Below are positions 1 through 6,030 of a stretch of DNA of 20,333 bases, in pieces. How positions within the stretch are numbered: position 1 is the first letter of the stretch; every line of letters starts with the position of its first letter. The notes below the pieces were generated by a model. That model worked only from the letters and a program-made list of their open reading frames with translations, was not told where the DNA came from and made no database searches. A program made the position numbers and the translations under genes. Where the stretch lies: the NCBI GenBank assembly GCA_937916405.1, contig CALFUF010000071.1:1-20333 (forward strand), in the 5' to 3' direction. This stretch comes from an uncultured Prevotella sp. (lineage in GTDB: Bacteria > Bacteroidota > Bacteroidia > Bacteroidales > Bacteroidaceae).

Positions 1-130
1 ATCGGGCATACCCTCTGAAACCAGCAACGCCACAAGTGATGCCCAACAAGTGGATAACGAATTTCACATTTAGAGAAGAGTCACTATATGCTCAACTCTG
101 TTGTATCGCCTATTGGCTGAATGCCATTGA

Positions 131-153
131 CGCCAACAACACTTTCGTTGGCG
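131..153. repeat. Short inverted repeat (7-bp arms)
   Basis: CGCCAAC at 131-137 pairs with GTTGGCG at 147-153 around a 9-nt loop. It lies in a stretch (1-250) where I recognise no gene. There is no T-run after it, so it is not an obvious terminator. Its role is unknown. Confidence 0.4.
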
Positions 154-192
154 ATTTAAAGCTGCTGCTGCTTCGTAATCCGTCAATAGATC

Positions 193-244
193 CTGCCATG
201 ATGGGGTTCCCGCTAAAAACTGGCGACAGGAACCCCTATGGCAG
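193..244. repeat. Long imperfect inverted repeat upstream of the secreted-protein tail
   Basis: CTGCCAT..TGGGGTTCC (193-210) is the reverse complement of GGAACCCCTATGGCAG (229-244) apart from a 2-nt bulge, giving a stem of about 16 bp around an 18-nt loop. It sits directly before the open frame of the tail at 251-409 and contains no recognised ORF. It may be a remnant of an insertion or of structured RNA; no T-run follows, so a terminator is unlikely. Confidence 0.5.
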
Positions 245-250
245 TTGTAG

Positions 251-409
251 AGTCTGGAGACCACGGTGATTGTAGAATTGAAGAATGGAAAGATGGAAGA
301 ATGGAAGTCTTCTGATGCGTGGTACACGCTCGACGGTCGTAAACTTAATAGTATGCCGACAACTAAGGGTGTGTACGTCGTGAAAGGTAAGAAAGTAATC
401 ATCAAATAA
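251..409 (+). pseudogene. C-terminal tail of a secreted/cell-surface protein, 5' part missing
   Basis: The frame is open from 251 to the stop TAA at 407-409 (52 codons), bounded upstream by an in-frame TAG at 248-250. It contains WYTLDGRKL followed by KGVYVVKGKKVIIK. From family knowledge, this matches the short C-terminal tail of many Prevotella secreted proteins (the Y-LDGRK--G---KGIYI--GKKV-IK pattern, akin to type IX secretion C-terminal signals). The protein body that should precede it is not in any frame of 1-250; those frames are broken by stops and I recognise nothing in them. I infer a decayed or truncated gene whose last part survives. There is no plausible start: the in-frame ATG at 293 would give only about 38 residues. 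It ends 15 bp before the next small gene. The alternative, a deletion junction or assembly error upstream, cannot be excluded. Confidence 0.6.
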
Positions 410-424
410 ATGGAGGATGACGCG

Positions 425-587
425 ATGAAGAAACTAATCGATTTTAATCGCTTGCCAAAGCAAGAATATATGAAGCCCACGATGAATGTGGTGAAGATAC
501 AGCAGTCGCAGATGCTCTGGTGGTGCCAAGTCGCTCAACAACAGTGAGGGCTTCACTCTTTCCGCCCCCTTTAAGGACGACGTGTAA
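425..587 (+). pseudogene. Small Prevotella-type peptide gene, frameshifted
   Basis: ATG at 425 follows a GGAGG Shine-Dalgarno-like sequence at 412-416. The first frame reads MKKLIDFNRLPKQEYMKPTM, then NVVKIQQSQML, and would stop at 545-547 after 40 residues. The next frame, entered near 473-480, continues SGGAKSLNNSEGFTLSAPFK and DDV to TAA at 585-587. Joined, the two halves match the layout of short Prevotella proteins I recall (MKK-Y-KPTM-VV-I---QML..., then a Ser/Asn-rich segment and an Asp-rich end), which often follow secreted-protein genes. The break corresponds to one extra base or two missing bases around ATGCTCTGG. I infer a frameshift mutation or sequencing error; programmed slippage is less likely because no obvious slippery heptamer is present. 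Function is unknown. A strong terminator follows at 602-639. Confidence 0.65.
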
Positions 588-601
588 TTCCAATAACAAT
601 C

Positions 602-639
602 AAACGGTTGGCAAAGCAACGACTTTGCCAGCCGTTTTT
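602..639 (+). terminator. Rho-independent terminator of the small peptide gene
   Basis: Arms at 602-616 and 623-637 form a 15-bp stem with a single G-U wobble and a 6-nt loop (CAACGA). The 3' arm runs into TTTTT. It sits 14 bp after the shifted-frame stop at 587, which suggests that the 585-587 stop is the ancestral gene end. Confidence 0.85.
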
Positions 640-676
640 ATATCTCCATCATACAAAAAAATTATCCTGCTATCCC

Positions 677-775
677 TGCTACAATGTGGGTGAAATGCCG
701 ATGTATAAAGGGCGGAGCCTGTAGCACGATTGGGATTTATCGTGCTACAATGGTGCTACAACCCTGCTACAAGAT
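677..775. repeat. Hairpin/tandem repeat element, copy 1 (TGCTACA type)
   Basis: The order is: arm TGCTACA (677-683); core GAAATGCCGAT then GTATAAAGGG (692-712); a perfect 11-bp hairpin with arms 720-730 and 739-749 and an 8-nt loop; then 11-bp units beginning TGCTACA at 743, 754 and 765. The hairpin 3' arm overlaps the first unit. No ORF explains the sequence. The GTAG at the 5' foot of the hairpin recalls REP sequences handled by Y1 (RAYT) transposases, but that link is inference only. Confidence 0.65.
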
Positions 776-793
776 ATAATAATCCCCCTATCG

Positions 794-902
794 CACTACC
801 CAAATGGCAGAAATGCCGATACACAGAGGGATTGCGGGTAGTGGGATTGCCTAAAAATCTCACTACCATCTCACTACCATCTCACTACCATCTCCCTACC
901 CA
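794..902. repeat. Hairpin/tandem repeat element, copy 2 (CACTACC type)
   Basis: It has the same layout as copy 1, 118 bp downstream: arm CACTACCC (794-801); core GAAATGCCGAT then ACACAGAGGG (810-830, four transitions from copy 1 over 21 nt); an 11-bp hairpin with one wobble (837-847 with 857-867, 9-nt loop); then 11-bp CTCACTACCAT units at 859, 870 and 881 and a degenerate unit at 892-902. The arm and the tandem unit again share one 7-mer, but a different one from copy 1. Confidence 0.65.
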
Positions 903-944
903 GACAGCGACTGTTTTTTGAGCGAGTTGCTTTCGGCTATAGGC

Positions 945-988
945 GTTCAGTTGTTTGGCTGGAGCCGTTCAGTTGTTCGGCTGGAGCC
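945..988. repeat. 22-bp tandem repeat, two copies
   Basis: Two adjacent 22-bp copies, GTTCAGTTGTTTGGCTGGAGCC (given here as first 20: GTTCAGTTGTTTGGCTGGAG), at 945-966 and 967-988 differ at one base. The end of the second copy and the bases after it form a perfect 8-bp inverted repeat (975-982 with 985-992, 2-nt spacer). A looser pair of repeats around AAGGATGCCACTTTACCCC and AAGGATGGCACTAATACCCC follows at about 999-1040. No coding function is seen. Confidence 0.6.
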
Positions 989-1074
989 GAACGGTTGAAA
1001 GGATGCCACTTTACCCCTCGAAGGATGGCACTAATACCCCAACAACGGTAATCGCTACCCCTACGCAAAACACT

Positions 1075-1227
1075 CAAATAAATTTGGTGTTTCACTCAAT
1101 TTGGATAAATTTCTCACGCTCAATAATGCAAATTTATTTGCATTCTCTTCACTTAATCGAAATTTTGCACTACCTTTGACCTTCGGTCGAAGGTACTCAC
1201 GCTCGGAAAATTGCAAATTAATTTGCA
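1075..1227. promoter_or_regulatory. Array of three CAAAT-N2-ATTTG palindromes upstream of rsmA
   Basis: Sites are CAAAT-AA-ATTTG (1075-1086), ATGCAAAT-TT-ATTTGCAT (1126-1143) and the perfect 16-bp palindrome TGCAAATTAATTTGCA (1212-1227). The last two are each preceded by CTCACGCTC (1113-1121, 1196-1204) and followed further down by TACCTTTG (1171-1178, 1246-1253), so a whole promoter module looks duplicated. The -33 TTTG of the rsmA promoter lies inside the third palindrome. I infer binding sites for a dimeric regulator, or a dispersed Prevotella promoter repeat; the protein is unknown. Confidence 0.5.
1171..1195. repeat. 11-bp hairpin containing a TACCTTTG box
   Basis: TACCTTTGACC (1171-1181) pairs with GGTCGAAGGTA (1185-1195) with one G-U wobble and a TTC loop. 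The left arm begins with a -7-type TACCTTTG, but no TTTG lies 19-21 nt upstream, so this is a poor promoter. It could attenuate readthrough or be part of the duplicated module. Confidence 0.45.
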
Positions 1228-1253
1228 TTTTCACTCGCTTATTCGTACCTTTG
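1222..1253 (+). promoter_or_regulatory. rsmA promoter (Bacteroidota -33/-7)
   Basis: TTTG at 1222-1225, a 20-nt spacer, then TACCTTTG at 1246-1253 match the Bacteroidota vegetative promoter. The box ends 5 nt before the rsmA ATG at 1259, so transcription should begin at or within a base or two of the start codon. No Shine-Dalgarno is possible; a leaderless mRNA is inferred. Confidence 0.7.
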
Positions 1254-1258
1254 CAGCA

Positions 1259-2050
1259 ATGAAGCAAGTACGACCGAAGAAAAACCTGGGTCAGCACTTC
1301 CTGACTGACCTGTCGATAGCTAAACGGATAGCCGATACGGTGGACGAGCCATATAGCGACATCCCTGTATTGGAGGTGGGACCCGGTATGGGTGTGATGA
1401 CCCGGTATCTGGTGGAGAAGGAACGTCCTTTCAAGGTGGTGGAGATTGACAGGGAGAGTGTGGCGTACTTGAACGAGCACTTCCCTCAGTTGAGGGAGAA
1501 TATCTTAGGGGAGGACTTCCTGAGGATGGACTTGCGGAAGGTGTTCGACGGTCAGCAGTTCGTACTGACTGGTAATTACCCCTACGATATCTCGTCGCAG
1601 ATATTCTTCAAGATGCTCGACAATCGCGACCTGATACCTTGCTGTACGGGTATGATCCAGCGGGAGGTGGCACTGCGTATCGCCTCGAAACCCCATAACA
1701 AGGCTTATGGTATCTTGTCCGTGATGATACAGGCATATTATGACGTGGAATATCTCTTTACCGTTGAGCCTAACGTTTTTAATCCTCCGCCCAAGGTACA
1801 GAGCGCCGTCATCCGCATGACCCGCAACAAGGTCAGCCGTCTGGACTGCAACGAGCAGTTGTTTAAGCAGTTAGTGAAAATGGCATTTAACCAGCGTCGT
1901 AAAATGCTGAGGGTTAGTTTAAAACAGTATGCGTCCGTCTCCAACTCCCGTTTTGCGACGCAACGTCCTGAGGAACTGACAGTTGCGGACTTTGTGGAGC
2001 TGACGAACGTGGTAGAGAAGAACTTTTTGTGTGCGGACACAAATTTTTGA
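1259..2050 (+). CDS. rsmA: 16S rRNA (adenine1518-N6/adenine1519-N6)-dimethyltransferase
   Basis: This SAM-dependent methyltransferase (KsgA/RsmA family) dimethylates two adjacent adenines in the loop of 16S helix 45 late in 30S assembly, in the cytoplasm. The 263-residue product shows KKNLGQHFL near the N-terminus (8-15), the SAM motif EVGPGMGVMT (39-48), the acidic ribose-binding end VEID (61-64), the catalytic motif IV as NYPYDIS (106-112; more usual is NLPYNIS), FNPPPKVQSAV (174-184) and the C-terminal FNQRRKMLR (210-218). Length is normal. I chose ATG 1259 rather than the frame opening at 1211, because family homology starts at MKQVRPKKNLGQHF and the promoter -7 box ends at 1253, which would put earlier starts upstream of the transcript. 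It is transcribed alone and away from the minus-strand genes. Confidence 0.96.
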   Translation: MKQVRPKKNLGQHFLTDLSIAKRIADTVDEPYSDIPVLEVGPGMGVMTRYLVEKERPFKVVEIDRESVAYLNEHFPQLRENILGEDFLRMDLRKVFDGQQFVLTGNYPYDISSQIFFKMLDNRDLIPCCTGMIQREVALRIASKPHNKAYGILSVMIQAYYDVEYLFTVEPNVFNPPPKVQSAVIRMTRNKVSRLDCNEQLFKQLVKMAFNQRRKMLRVSLKQYASVSNSRFATQRPEELTVADFVELTNVVEKNFLCADTNF

Positions 2051-2089
2051 TGTAGGTCAAGAATACTCCCCTTTTTCGCTCAAAACGCT

Positions 2090-2128
2090 CAGATTTCATT
2101 GTCGGATGATGAAATCTGCTTACCTTTG
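2090..2128 (+). promoter_or_regulatory. Palindrome plus -7 box upstream of the C-poor transcript
   Basis: CAGATTTCAT (2090-2099) and ATGAAATCTG (2109-2118) form a perfect 10-bp inverted repeat with a 9-nt spacer, directly followed by TACCTTTG at 2121-2128. An imperfect -33 element, ATTG (2098-2101), lies 19 nt upstream, inside the palindrome, as at rsmA. I infer a regulated plus-strand promoter starting at about 2133. The hairpin could alternatively help end rsmA transcription, but no U-run follows it. Confidence 0.55.
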
Positions 2129-2133
2129 CATCG

Positions 2134-2352
2134 TGATTCAGAGGAACACACTTAGGTAATAGATTGAGGATAACAGACAATAGGTAGTAGAAAAGGAAAA
2201 GATTGAGGATAACGAATAAGACATAAGTTTAGGTTTGTTAGTAGTTTTAGGTTAGTAGTATGGTATTAGTTTTAAAAGAGAAAGCAGGTTTTTAGTTATT
2301 AATAGGAAAAGAAAAGTAAGCACGCCGGAAGAGTGATCTCCCGGCTGCTTTG
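2134..2352 (+). ncRNA. Candidate small RNA, about 220 nt, cytosine-poor
   Basis: The segment lies between a plausible promoter (-7 box 2121-2128) and a hairpin terminator (2318-2350), on the strand opposite to the following MATE gene. From about 2153 to 2320 the plus strand is almost free of C. It carries a 14-nt direct repeat AGATTGAGGATAAC (2161-2174 and 2200-2213) and a TTAGTAG-rich part (2238-2262). The longest ATG frame here (2260-2295, about 11 codons) has no Shine-Dalgarno and looks fortuitous. I do not recognise tmRNA, RNase P, SRP or 6S features. I infer an unstructured, AG/U-rich small RNA; a long untranslated tail of rsmA is the alternative. Confidence 0.45.
2318..2352. terminator. 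Probably bidirectional terminator between the small RNA and the MATE operon
   Basis: AAGCA-(C)-GCCGG (2318-2328) pairs with CCGGC-TGCTT (2341-2350), a 10-bp stem with one bulged C and a 12-nt loop. The plus strand continues TTTGTTT; the minus strand continues ACTTTTCTTTT. It lies 18 bp beyond the MATE stop codon, so it can end both convergent transcripts. Confidence 0.7.
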
Positions 2353-2368
2353 TTTCTATAAACCCTGT

Positions 2369-3751
2369 TTATTCGCTTTTGATTCCTTTTGCCCAATTAC
2401 CAAAGAACAGGCGCAGAAGGAAGATCGTACCACGGAACGTGAGCTCCACAGCCATTGCCGTCCATACACCAGGCAGTCCGTAGATAGGTGCCAGATAGGC
2501 GGCAAAGGTCAGACGGACAGCCCACATGTTGGTGAGGTTCATGATAGACGGCTTCAAGGTATCGCCAGCCCCCACGAAGACACCATAGCAGACGATAGAG
2601 GCTGCGAACATCGGTTCTGCGAACGCCTCGATGCGCAACGACTGGGCACCAATGGCGATAATCTCCTCGACAGGGGTCAGCAGGGACATCAGCTCTGGGG
2701 CGAAGTTCCACATCAGTACCCCCATGATTGTCATCACCACCATTCCCAGTCCTACCGACATACGGGCAAACGACTGGGTGAGCAACCGTTTGCCGGCACC
2801 AAAGCTCTGACCAACCAGTGTCGTCGCAGCGTCGGCAATACCATAACCGGGCATGTAGCAAAGACTCTCGACAGTGATGGCAAGTGAGTGGGCGGCGATA
2901 GCGACCGTTCCAAGAGGAGCCACGATGATGGTACTCACGATCTGCGCACCACCCATCAGCATGTGTTGCAGTCCCATCGGCGCTCCGATCTTGAAGGCAT
3001 TGTTGACGATATCAGCCTGTGGGCGGAAAGAGCGGTGTGGGCGACCTTTCAGTCTTAATATCTCAGAGCGGCAGAGCAGGAAGTAAAGCATCAGCGAGGC
3101 TGTCACGAGTTCGGCAAGTCCCGTACCTATTGCAGCACCCGTCACCCCCATGTCAGCGATATAGATGAAGAAATAGTTGAAGACGACATCCAGCACACAC
3201 GCCATGATGTTCAATGCGGAAGGAATCTTCATGTCACCAGAACATTTCAGCATCGAGCTGCCTAGTCCGTTCATCTGGAAGAAGATGCCACAGAAGCCGA
3301 TGATGGCAAAATAGACAGAGGCGTCATGGGCAATCTCCTCGGAACCTCCCAACCAGTAGGGCAGGGGACCGCTGATAAGGATACCTGTTGTCGAAATGGC
3401 AAGACTGAACAACAGACAACAGACCAGTGCCTGCCGTAGGATGCGGCGTGCCCGCTTGAAATCGTTGGCACCAATGGCATGAGCCACCTGCACGGAGAAT
3501 CCCATATTAGCAGCGGAACCCAGTCCACCCATCAGCCACCCCGTCGTCTCCACCAGTCCGATGGCAGCGGAAGCCTTGGCACCCAGATGTCCTACCATCG
3601 AGGCATCGATGAAGAACATGATGGTGGCGGAGATCTGAGCGAGGATACTAGGAATACTCAGGCTGATGATCAGCCTGAGTTTCTCCCCCTGTGTCATCTC
3701 ACGCCCTTCGCGGATAGATGCCAGCAGGCTCTCGCTTTTTCCGATTGCCAT
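2369..3751 (-). CDS. MATE family efflux transporter (12 TM)
   Basis: This is a multidrug and toxin extrusion protein of the inner membrane that would export organic compounds by Na+ or H+ antiport; the substrate is not predictable. The 460-residue product has the MATE layout: a short cytosolic N-terminus, then hydrophobic helices throughout, with LSIPSILAQISATIMFFID near 31-49 (acidic residue in TM1) and repeated Gly/Ala-rich helices, ending at ...FGNWAKGIKSE. Length is typical (440-490). I chose the ATG at 3749-3751 (MAIGKSESL). A longer frame opens at 3838, but its extra 29 residues read through a 24-bp tandem DNA repeat and would overlap the alpha-galactosidase stop. It follows that gene by 61 bp and is likely last in the kinase/alpha-galactosidase operon; a terminator lies 18 bp downstream. 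Confidence 0.9.
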   Translation of the reverse strand: MAIGKSESLLASIREGREMTQGEKLRLIISLSIPSILAQISATIMFFIDASMVGHLGAKASAAIGLVETTGWLMGGLGSAANMGFSVQVAHAIGANDFKRARRILRQALVCCLLFSLAISTTGILISGPLPYWLGGSEEIAHDASVYFAIIGFCGIFFQMNGLGSSMLKCSGDMKIPSALNIMACVLDVVFNYFFIYIADMGVTGAAIGTGLAELVTASLMLYFLLCRSEILRLKGRPHRSFRPQADIVNNAFKIGAPMGLQHMLMGGAQIVSTIIVAPLGTVAIAAHSLAITVESLCYMPGYGIADAATTLVGQSFGAGKRLLTQSFARMSVGLGMVVMTIMGVLMWNFAPELMSLLTPVEEIIAIGAQSLRIEAFAEPMFAASIVCYGVFVGAGDTLKPSIMNLTNMWAVRLTFAAYLAPIYGLPGVWTAMAVELTFRGTIFLLRLFFGNWAKGIKSE

Positions 3752-3756
3752 TATTC

Positions 3757-3804
3757 TTTCAAGATTTCGAGATGTCGAGATTTCAAGATTTCGAGATGCC
3801 GATA
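3757..3804. repeat. 24-bp tandem repeat between alpha-galactosidase and MATE genes
   Basis: Two adjacent 24-bp units starting TTTCAAGATTTCGAGATG occur at 3757-3780 and 3781-3804, differing only near their 3' ends; TCTCGA follows. Each unit is partly palindromic (TCGAGATTTCAAGATTTCGAG-like). It occupies most of the 61-bp spacer, right up to the MATE start codon. Because 24 is a multiple of 3, the repeat keeps the upstream frame open (SRNLEIS repeated). No -7 box is visible here. Confidence 0.7.
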
Positions 3805-3812
3805 TCTCGATG

Positions 3813-6002
3813 TTATTCTGCCTCCAGCAGAAGGACACGGCTCGACCAGTCGTTCTTCTTCGACCACTCAGGCTCGTTGCGATACGGCATGTCCAGACCG
3901 TGGTTCATCAGGTAGGCGCCACTGAACGACTTCCCCTCTACACTCATCGGCTGGAGGTCGATGCGGTTCAGTTCCTTCACCTTATACATACGGTTGGCAT
4001 CCAGTCCTGCCATCCTCACACGGGGCAGGTGCTCGTTCTGGAACGACTCCGTCTTCCACCAGTAGAACACCGCCTTGTCCTGTTGGTCAGTGACATACAT
4101 CAGAGAGGCGAGTCCCTTCTTGTCGTAAGGAGACACCAGACGATAGATGTTGCCAAACTGTACGATAGGACGAATCTGCTTGTACTCGGCGATCGCCTTG
4201 CGACATAACTCCTTCTCATCGTCTGTCATATTCTTTGGCTGGATCTCCATACCCAGTCGTCCGCTCATCGCCACGTCAATACGGTATTTCAGTGCTGTGG
4301 TACGGAAAACGGTGTGGTTCGGGGTGGCGGAGATATGACTCGCCATCGCGATGGCAGGGAAGAAATAACTGGTGCCCCATTGCATATAGATACGCTGGAG
4401 AGCATCCGTATTGTCGCTGACCCAGAACTCGTCGAAGTAGGGGAGCACTCCCCAGTTCGCACGACCACCACCACTGGCACATGCCTGGATGGTGACATCG
4501 GGATACTTGGCACGGATACGCTGACAAGTCTTCTCGAAACCACGATGGTACTTAATATACAGGTGGCTCTGGTCGTTCATCGTCAGATACTGTGAGCCAT
4601 GATTTAAAATCGCCATGTTGGCATCCCACTTGATATAGTCAATCTCAGGATATTTCGACATCAGGTTGTCAACCACACTGAATACGAAGTCCTGAACCTT
4701 TGGGTTGGCAAGGTCAAGTACCACCTGTGTACCACCACGTCCCAGCACAGCGTCACGCTTGGGAGCCTTGACGATCCAGTCGGGATGCTGCTCATATAGC
4801 TCACTGACGGTATTGCTCATCTCCGGCTCTATCCAGATGCCGAACTTGATACCATGTTTCTTGGCGTCACGAAGGAGTCCCTCGATACCCTCCGGCAACT
4901 TGTTCTTGTCAACGACCCAGTCACCCAGTGAGGAGTTATCCGTCTTACGAGGATATTTGTCACCAAACCAGCCGTCATCCATGACGAAGAGCTCACCACC
5001 CATCGAGGCGATATCCGCCATCATCTGGTCCATCCCCTTCTGGTTGATGTCGAAATACACACCCTCCCAGGAGTTCAACAGGATCTTACGCTCCTTATCG
5101 CCATGCATGAGCATATATTTGCGTCCCCACTTGTGGAAATTGCGGGAGACACCAGAGAGTCCTTGCTGGGAGAAGGTCAGAGCCAGTTTAGGAGTGACGA
5201 AGGTCTCCCCCTTCTTCAAGTGATACTCAGAGTTGTCCTCGTTGATACCAGCGAAGAAATAGTGATATTCCGTATCATCAGTGGCGATTTTCAGTCGGTA
5301 GTTGCCAGAATAGCAGAGTGCGGCACCGATTACCTGTCCGCAGTTCTCCTGTCCCTTGCCGTCGAGCGAGAACATCACCTCGGCATGGTCAGTATGCGAG
5401 TTGCGGGTACCGTCTTTGTTGACGATGACCTTCTGACCAGGTGTCAGAGGCTCTTCCACCAGTTGTGTCTCGTTAGCCCATGAGCCATAGAAATGACTGA
5501 GCCAAACATTACCACGACGGATAGGCAGCATGGCGGAGGCAAAGGTCGTCAGGGTGACGGTCTGTTTCTCGTTGTTGACAATCTCTGTCCAAGCCTCGAT
5601 CATATCCTCATCCTGATAGGTCTTGTATTTCATATTGACAAGAATCGGATAGACAGGGTCTTTCAACTGAATAGTCGTGATATTACCGGCACGTTGCACA
5701 CCCTCTACCACCAGTGCCGTAGAGAGGTTGCCGTCAGCATGGCGCATGGCAAGGGCAGCCTCCGCAGGGGTGTTCATACCATAGGCGGGATAGGCGTCCA
5801 TCCGTCCGAACATCTCAGGCTTCTGCATGTTCTGCAGTTCTCTCCCATTCAGCTTGGCGCCGAAATAGACATACTGGGGTTGGGCGCCCTTGGTAGCCTC
5901 AAGGACCATCGACACGTTCTTGGTCTCTATGACGACCTGTTCTGCCCATGTTGTCATGGTAGACAGACAAAGCAGCATTGCGAAAATGATTCTTTTCTTC
6001 AT
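3813..6002 (-). CDS. Secreted alpha-galactosidase, glycoside hydrolase family 36
   Basis: This enzyme hydrolyses terminal alpha-1,6-galactosyl residues (melibiose, raffinose-type sugars, galactomannan side chains) with retention of configuration. The 729-residue product begins with a signal peptide (MKKRIIFAMLLCLSTMTTWA, probable cleavage after A20), so it is likely periplasmic or surface-exposed. An N-terminal beta-sandwich domain spans about 21-300; the TIM barrel follows, with MDDGWFG near 341-347, IEPEMS near 391-396, the nucleophile in YIKWD (D460), and CASGGGRANWG (508-518) leading to WVSDNTD (527-533), which contains the acid/base Asp. The family ESC-GGG motif reads QAC-SGGG here. A beta C-terminal domain completes it. 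Length matches the family. It lies 28 bp after the last sensor kinase and 61 bp before the MATE gene, all on one strand, suggesting cotranscription. No promoter is seen in the 28-bp gap. Confidence 0.92.
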   Translation of the reverse strand: MKKRIIFAMLLCLSTMTTWAEQVVIETKNVSMVLEATKGAQPQYVYFGAKLNGRELQNMQKPEMFGRMDAYPAYGMNTPAEAALAMRHADGNLSTALVVEGVQRAGNITTIQLKDPVYPILVNMKYKTYQDEDMIEAWTEIVNNEKQTVTLTTFASAMLPIRRGNVWLSHFYGSWANETQLVEEPLTPGQKVIVNKDGTRNSHTDHAEVMFSLDGKGQENCGQVIGAALCYSGNYRLKIATDDTEYHYFFAGINEDNSEYHLKKGETFVTPKLALTFSQQGLSGVSRNFHKWGRKYMLMHGDKERKILLNSWEGVYFDINQKGMDQMMADIASMGGELFVMDDGWFGDKYPRKTDNSSLGDWVVDKNKLPEGIEGLLRDAKKHGIKFGIWIEPEMSNTVSELYEQHPDWIVKAPKRDAVLGRGGTQVVLDLANPKVQDFVFSVVDNLMSKYPEIDYIKWDANMAILNHGSQYLTMNDQSHLYIKYHRGFEKTCQRIRAKYPDVTIQACASGGGRANWGVLPYFDEFWVSDNTDALQRIYMQWGTSYFFPAIAMASHISATPNHTVFRTTALKYRIDVAMSGRLGMEIQPKNMTDDEKELCRKAIAEYKQIRPIVQFGNIYRLVSPYDKKGLASLMYVTDQQDKAVFYWWKTESFQNEHLPRVRMAGLDANRMYKVKELNRIDLQPMSVEGKSFSGAYLMNHGLDMPYRNEPEWSKKNDWSSRVLLLEAE

Positions 6003-6030
6003 CTTATGATAGTATTATTGATAGACCTTA

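Noticed and set aside
36..269. 77-codon open frame on the plus strand (MMPNKWITNF...)
   Set aside because: No Shine-Dalgarno, unremarkable composition, no family I recognise, and it reads straight through the 193-244 hairpin and into the secreted-protein tail in another frame.
70..480. 136-codon open frame on the minus strand
   Set aside because: It runs antisense through both the secreted tail and the small peptide gene, whose plus-strand sequence is family-like; it is best seen as a shadow.
859..902. CRISPR-like array
   Set aside because: The 11-bp units are directly contiguous without spacers and only three to four in number; no cas genes are present.
1171..1178. Second rsmA promoter at the upstream TACCTTTG
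   Set aside because: No TTTG at 19-21 nt upstream (nearest good one is 30 nt away) and the box is folded into an 11-bp hairpin; kept only as part of the duplicated module.
1061..1480. 139-codon minus-strand open frame across the rsmA start
   Set aside because: Antisense to the conserved N-terminus of RsmA and through the promoter palindromes; no family resemblance.
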